From Nitrosarchaeum sp. (GTDB taxonomy: Archaea > Thermoproteota > Nitrososphaeria > Nitrososphaerales > Nitrosopumilaceae): DNA of 64,000 bases. The notes under the pieces are model-generated. The model did not search any database, was not told the DNA's origin, and saw only the letters and a list, made by a program, of their open reading frames with translations. This document shows positions 61,449 to 64,000 of the stretch, piece by piece. Position numbers and translations under genes: made by a program. The stretch's first letter is position 1. Each line of letters begins with the position of its first letter. Where the stretch lies: positions 178,844-242,843 of the forward strand of contig NZ_JAVYIM010000006.1 of assembly GCF_035968265.1 (NCBI RefSeq). Direction: 5' to 3'.

Positions 61449-61922
61449 GTGGATCAAACTCTGAAATTAAAACACACACTTGATGCATTATTTGGAAATG
61501 GAGTTTCAAAATACCTACCTAAAAATATTGAAATTGTATTCTCAAGAAAAACTGGTAGAATCAAAACCGTATCTGAAAAAGGCAAATTACTTTGTACTTT
61601 GAGAATTGATGGGGGCTTGGCCATTAGCCCATATTTTGCTCAGATTTTGTTAAAAAGTAAAAAATTCAAAGAGAATTGTCTAGAAGTTAATCAGGATGCC
61701 GCACCATTTATTCAAGATGGCAAATCTGTTTTCTGTAAACATGTTTTATGGTGTGGAAAAAATATACAAATTGCATCGGATACTCCAGTCCTTTATAAAA
61801 ATAAAGTAATTGCAGTAGGAAAAGCAGTATTATCTTCTGAAATGATTTCTGATTTTAATAGAGGAATGGCTGTTAGGGTTAGAGATAGTTTAAAAAGTCA
61901 TAGAGGAGAATCAACATCATGA
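61449..61922 (+). CDS. PUA-domain protein (MCT-1/Tma20-like)
   Basis: A 157-residue protein with an N-terminal pre-PUA domain (FGNGVSKYLPKNIEIV) and a C-terminal PUA domain (GKSVFCKHVLWCGKNIQIASD, then VIAVGKAVLSSEMI). The combination matches archaeal MCT-1/Tma20 homologs, which bind the ribosome and tRNA. The start is GTG. It overlaps the NAC gene by four bases (ATGA), placing both in one translation-related operon. Confidence 0.87.
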   Translation: MDQTLKLKHTLDALFGNGVSKYLPKNIEIVFSRKTGRIKTVSEKGKLLCTLRIDGGLAISPYFAQILLKSKKFKENCLEVNQDAAPFIQDGKSVFCKHVLWCGKNIQIASDTPVLYKNKVIAVGKAVLSSEMISDFNRGMAVRVRDSLKSHRGESTS

Positions 61923-62260
61923 TGCGCGGTGGAAATCGTGAAATGCGAAGAATGATGGATAAGATGGGTCTTGATATGAAAGAGATCCCAAATGTTCAAG
62001 AGGTAATAATTAAGACTGATAAAAAAGAGATCATTGTATCAAAACCATCTGTAACAGAAATGAAGGCTAAGGATAATTCTATTTTCACAGTTACTGCTGA
62101 CAGTTATGAAGAACGGGAATTAGAAGTTCCAATATTTTCTGAAGAAGATATTCAGTTAGTTAGTCAGCAGGCAGGTGTAGATGAAGAAAAGGCTAAAACT
62201 GCTCTAGAAGAAGCCAAAGGTGATTTGGCCAGAGCAATACTTCTTTTGACTTCTGGATGA
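61919..62260 (+). CDS. nac: Nascent polypeptide-associated complex protein (NAC alpha)
   Basis: A 113-residue archaeal NAC. The N-terminal MRGGNREMRRMMDKMGLDMK helix is the ribosome-binding, basic segment; the NAC domain follows (VIIKTDKKEIIVSKPSVTEM) and a UBA domain ends the protein (EDIQLVSQQAGVDEEKAK, ALEEAKGDLARAILLL). It shields emerging nascent chains. Length is normal. Confidence 0.96.
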   Translation: MMRGGNREMRRMMDKMGLDMKEIPNVQEVIIKTDKKEIIVSKPSVTEMKAKDNSIFTVTADSYEERELEVPIFSEEDIQLVSQQAGVDEEKAKTALEEAKGDLARAILLLTSG

Positions 62261-62328
62261 TTCTTATTCATGCCTAAAAATGTCCATAAAATGAATGATT
62301 TAAGTAATGGATTTAAAAAAATAATATT

Positions 62329-62664
62329 ATGAGTAGTATGGCCGAATCTAAAGTAACTGGAATTATTCAATCACTAAATGGTTTGGAGGATAATCTGGAT
62401 TCACTTAACGGTAAAGTAGCTGATATGAAAAAACAGCTCTCAGTAAAAGCAATAAATGAAATTGATAAACTTTTAGAAAAAACACGAGAAATGGCTACAA
62501 AAGAGGCTGAAAATATCATCAATGCTTCAAAATCAAAAGCTGCTGTAGAATCCGAAAAAATTACAAAAGAAGGAAAATCTAAACTCGCTGAAATTCAATC
62601 AAATATCGATGCTAATTTTGATGAAGCAGTAAAACATGTCGTGTCAACTGTTTTGAAGGCATAA
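62329..62664 (+). CDS. Probable ATP synthase peripheral-stalk subunit H
   Basis: A 111-residue protein that is almost entirely one charged coiled coil (about 10-95; Lys/Glu/Ala-rich heptads such as TREMATKEAENIINASKSK) ending AVKHVVSTVLKA. The length, heptad character and hydrophobic C-terminal tip match AhaH/subunit H, the partner of subunit E in the archaeal stalk. It lies 51 kb from the atpEABDK cluster and directly before a RuvC-like gene. The call is by pattern; a general coiled-coil protein remains possible. Confidence 0.6.
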   Translation: MSSMAESKVTGIIQSLNGLEDNLDSLNGKVADMKKQLSVKAINEIDKLLEKTREMATKEAENIINASKSKAAVESEKITKEGKSKLAEIQSNIDANFDEAVKHVVSTVLKA

Positions 62665-62680
62665 ACCTAAATCGGATATT

Positions 62681-63346
62681 TTGTTTAACTTTAACATCGA
62701 TCCATTACTGAACTCTCGTATTGGAATTGCTACTACATATGGTAAACCATATTATCGATTTTCCACTTCCTTAAAGGCTTTGAACATATCTTTTGATTCT
62801 ATACTCCCAGAAGACATCCTAAATTATGATGGAGATTTAGTTTTAACTACTAGAAAAGAAGCTCCTTTAGAATGTGAAAAACCTATGTTACATGAGGATA
62901 TACTCGAACAACATCCTACAGTAATTCGTGGATTAATGATTCAAAAACTATCCATGGGTTACGAGCAAGATCTAGTTATTGGAATTGATCCTGGTCAAAT
63001 CATCGGTCTCTCTGTATTTTATTATGGAAGAGAAATTGAAAGCTCTTTTAATTCATCTGTTGAAGAATCAGTATTGCATATTATCAAAGTTTTAGGAGGT
63101 CTACGAGCCAGACGAAAAATAGTCAAAATAGGTAATGGCAACATGAACATTGCAAAAGAAATAGTAAATATGCTAAATCTGAAATTTTGTTCTTCTTTTG
63201 AATTAGAGTTTGTAGATGAACATAAAACTAGTTTAAAAATTAAAAATTTTAATCAAAGAGGAAAACGTGATATGCTCTCTGCAAAATATATCTCTCAAAG
63301 AGAAGGATTTCGTTATTCAATTTTACCACTTTCAATAACTGGATGA
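62681..63346 (+). CDS. RuvC/RNase H-fold-like protein of unknown function
   Basis: A 221-residue protein starting with TTG, 16 bases after the stalk-like gene. The segment VIGIDPGQIIGLSVFYYGRE follows the RuvC/YqgF first-strand pattern (G-I-D-P-G-x-x-x-G), which holds the first catalytic Asp. The downstream EFVDEHKTSLK and RGKRDMLSAKYISQRE match the later acidic-residue region with Glu/Asp and basic helix seen in such resolvases. About 100 N-terminal residues have no clear match. Activity (Holliday junction or other nuclease) is unproven. Confidence 0.6.
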   Translation: MFNFNIDPLLNSRIGIATTYGKPYYRFSTSLKALNISFDSILPEDILNYDGDLVLTTRKEAPLECEKPMLHEDILEQHPTVIRGLMIQKLSMGYEQDLVIGIDPGQIIGLSVFYYGREIESSFNSSVEESVLHIIKVLGGLRARRKIVKIGNGNMNIAKEIVNMLNLKFCSSFELEFVDEHKTSLKIKNFNQRGKRDMLSAKYISQREGFRYSILPLSITG

Positions 63347-63545
63347 TTTTTTAATAAAAATTCGATCTTTCACTCCATTTTTAATTACAAGTACGAATAA
63401 TCTTTGAAAAAATTTATGTCAAATTAGCTATACATATTTATTGAAGATTTTGTGTTTTTCTTGCAAACAAATAACATTGATCGCACTATAACTTCAAATT
63501 ATTTCATATTTCTTATTAATATTTTGAAAAAATTATCTATCCATC

Positions 63546-63557
63546 CTTATATAGTTA
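63546..63557 (+). promoter_or_regulatory. Predicted TATA box for the terminal zinc-ribbon gene
   Basis: CCTTATATAGTT lies 25-36 nt before ATG 63582, suitable for a leaderless transcript. The rest of 63347-63545 shows only A/T-rich sequence without a feature I can name. Confidence 0.45.
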
Positions 63558-63581
63558 TGAATTCTATAATAAACTACTAAG

Positions 63582-64000
63582 ATGACTTGTAAAGGAATTT
63601 GCGTTAGATACAAGGCTCAAAAGCCTGTCGGGACCGGAAGATATGCTTCTGGACAACGTCGATGTCAAATTTGTGAAATATTCATCAAATGGGAAGGTCT
63701 TTGGTGTCCATGTTGTGGATACAGATTAAGAACAAAACCACGAAACCTGAAATACAAAGCAAAACTTCGTGCTAGAGTAGAAGCTGATTCTATTGAAGCA
63801 AAAACAATTGCAAAATCTCAACCAGAAATTGAAGAGGAAATAGTAGTCAAAGCAAAACCAAAAGCAAAAGTTGCTAAAGCACCAAAAGTTGCTAAAGCAC
63901 CAAAAGTTGCTAAAGCACCAAAAGTTGCTAAAGCACCAAAAGTTGCTAAAGCACCAAAAGTTGCTAAAGCACCAAAAGTTGCTAAAGCACCAAAAGTTGC
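63582..64000 (+). CDS. Zinc-ribbon protein with (VAKAPK)n tail, cut by the window edge
   Basis: A partial gene of at least 139 codons. The first 60 residues are a cysteine-rich basic domain: MTCKGICVRYKAQKP, YASGQRRCQICEIFIKW, and CPCCGYRLRTK, homologous to the protein at 33675. A basic helical linker follows, then KAKPKAK and tandem VAKAPK hexapeptides to the window end. The lysine/proline/alanine tail resembles histone H1 or bacterial Hu-like DNA-binding tails. Length of the tail is unknown because the stop codon is outside the window. Confidence 0.8.
   Translation, partial: MTCKGICVRYKAQKPVGTGRYASGQRRCQICEIFIKWEGLWCPCCGYRLRTKPRNLKYKAKLRARVEADSIEAKTIAKSQPEIEEEIVVKAKPKAKVAKAPKVAKAPKVAKAPKVAKAPKVAKAPKVAKAPKVAKAPKV
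63870..64000 (+). repeat. 18-bp in-frame tandem repeat encoding VAKAPK
   Basis: The unit GTTGCTAAAGCACCAAAA repeats exactly with period 18 from 63870. Seven complete, identical copies fill 63870-63995 and an eighth begins at 63996. The copies start at 63870, 63888, 63906, 63924, 63942, 63960 and 63978. Perfect identity at silent positions points to recent slippage or recombination. Confidence 0.95.

Noticed and set aside
63870..64000. Regular 18-bp repeats as a possible CRISPR array
   Set aside because: The units are contiguous with no spacers, the period is a multiple of three and they encode a low-complexity protein tail.

Overview
The window is AT-rich chromosomal DNA from an ammonia-oxidizing thaumarchaeon, most like the marine Nitrosopumilus/Nitrosarchaeum group. 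The evidence is archaeal information-processing genes (TFE, Trm56, Nep1, RNase P Rpp21, S19e, PDCD5-like protein, NAC), an archaeal A/V-type ATP synthase, an Amt ammonium transporter, plastocyanin-like copper proteins, thaumarchaeal PEFG-type C-terminal sorting signals, the [12 protein letters not shown] surface repeat, and many TTG/GTG starts. TATA-like boxes often lie 22-30 nt before the start codon, which points to leaderless transcripts. I see no rRNA, insertion sequence, prophage or CRISPR array.

Layout. 0-12 kb: energy and ammonium. ATP synthase genes atpE-A-B-D-(43-aa ORF)-K run forward, atpI is divergent, and atpC lies about 3 kb away beyond an Amt transporter and a rhodanese. A likely peripheral-stalk subunit H is at 62.3 kb; no subunit F is visible. 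12-18 kb: divergent pyrI/pyrB with interleaved promoters, a Lon-N domain protein, a secreted protein, and a NikR-like regulator divergent from a zinc-type ABC transporter. 18-29 kb: a copper and cell-surface island with a CopC-CopD-propeller fusion, a YcnI-like protein, a plastocyanin-like protein, and large secreted paralogs whose predicted mature N-terminus is histidine. 29-36 kb: an accessory stretch of small genes (rhomboid, tautomerase, two-component pair, Lrp-like/zinc-finger pair, DUF1059, cupredoxin), with four copies of one palindrome placed upstream of four transcription units. 36-49 kb: thiolase plus DUF35, an HTH/ATP-cone/NrdD-like protein beside the B12-dependent ribonucleotide reductase, a ribosome-biogenesis block with tRNA-Gly, and central carbon enzymes. 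49-55 kb: small regulators, then a near-complete archaeal riboflavin operon containing an unassigned zinc aminohydrolase. 55-64 kb: SWIB-like lysine-rich protein, hemerythrin, aldehyde dehydrogenase, TFE/Trm56/HflX, AbrB-PhoU, PUA protein/NAC, stalk subunit and RuvC-like protein, and a zinc-ribbon protein with an 18-bp tandem repeat cut by the window edge.

The strongest leads are: (1) five secreted proteins at 14-27 kb with predicted mature N-terminal His, three sharing a VVHEE motif, suggesting a histidine-brace copper family; (2) the aminohydrolase inside the riboflavin operon as a candidate for the unassigned archaeal deaminase step; (3) the radical-less NrdD-like protein fused to a winged helix as a possible nucleotide-sensing RNR regulator; (4) the 13-bp palindrome regulon at 33.3-34.8 kb; (5) an aldehyde dehydrogenase whose conserved N-terminus extends past its first ATG with no ordinary start codon.
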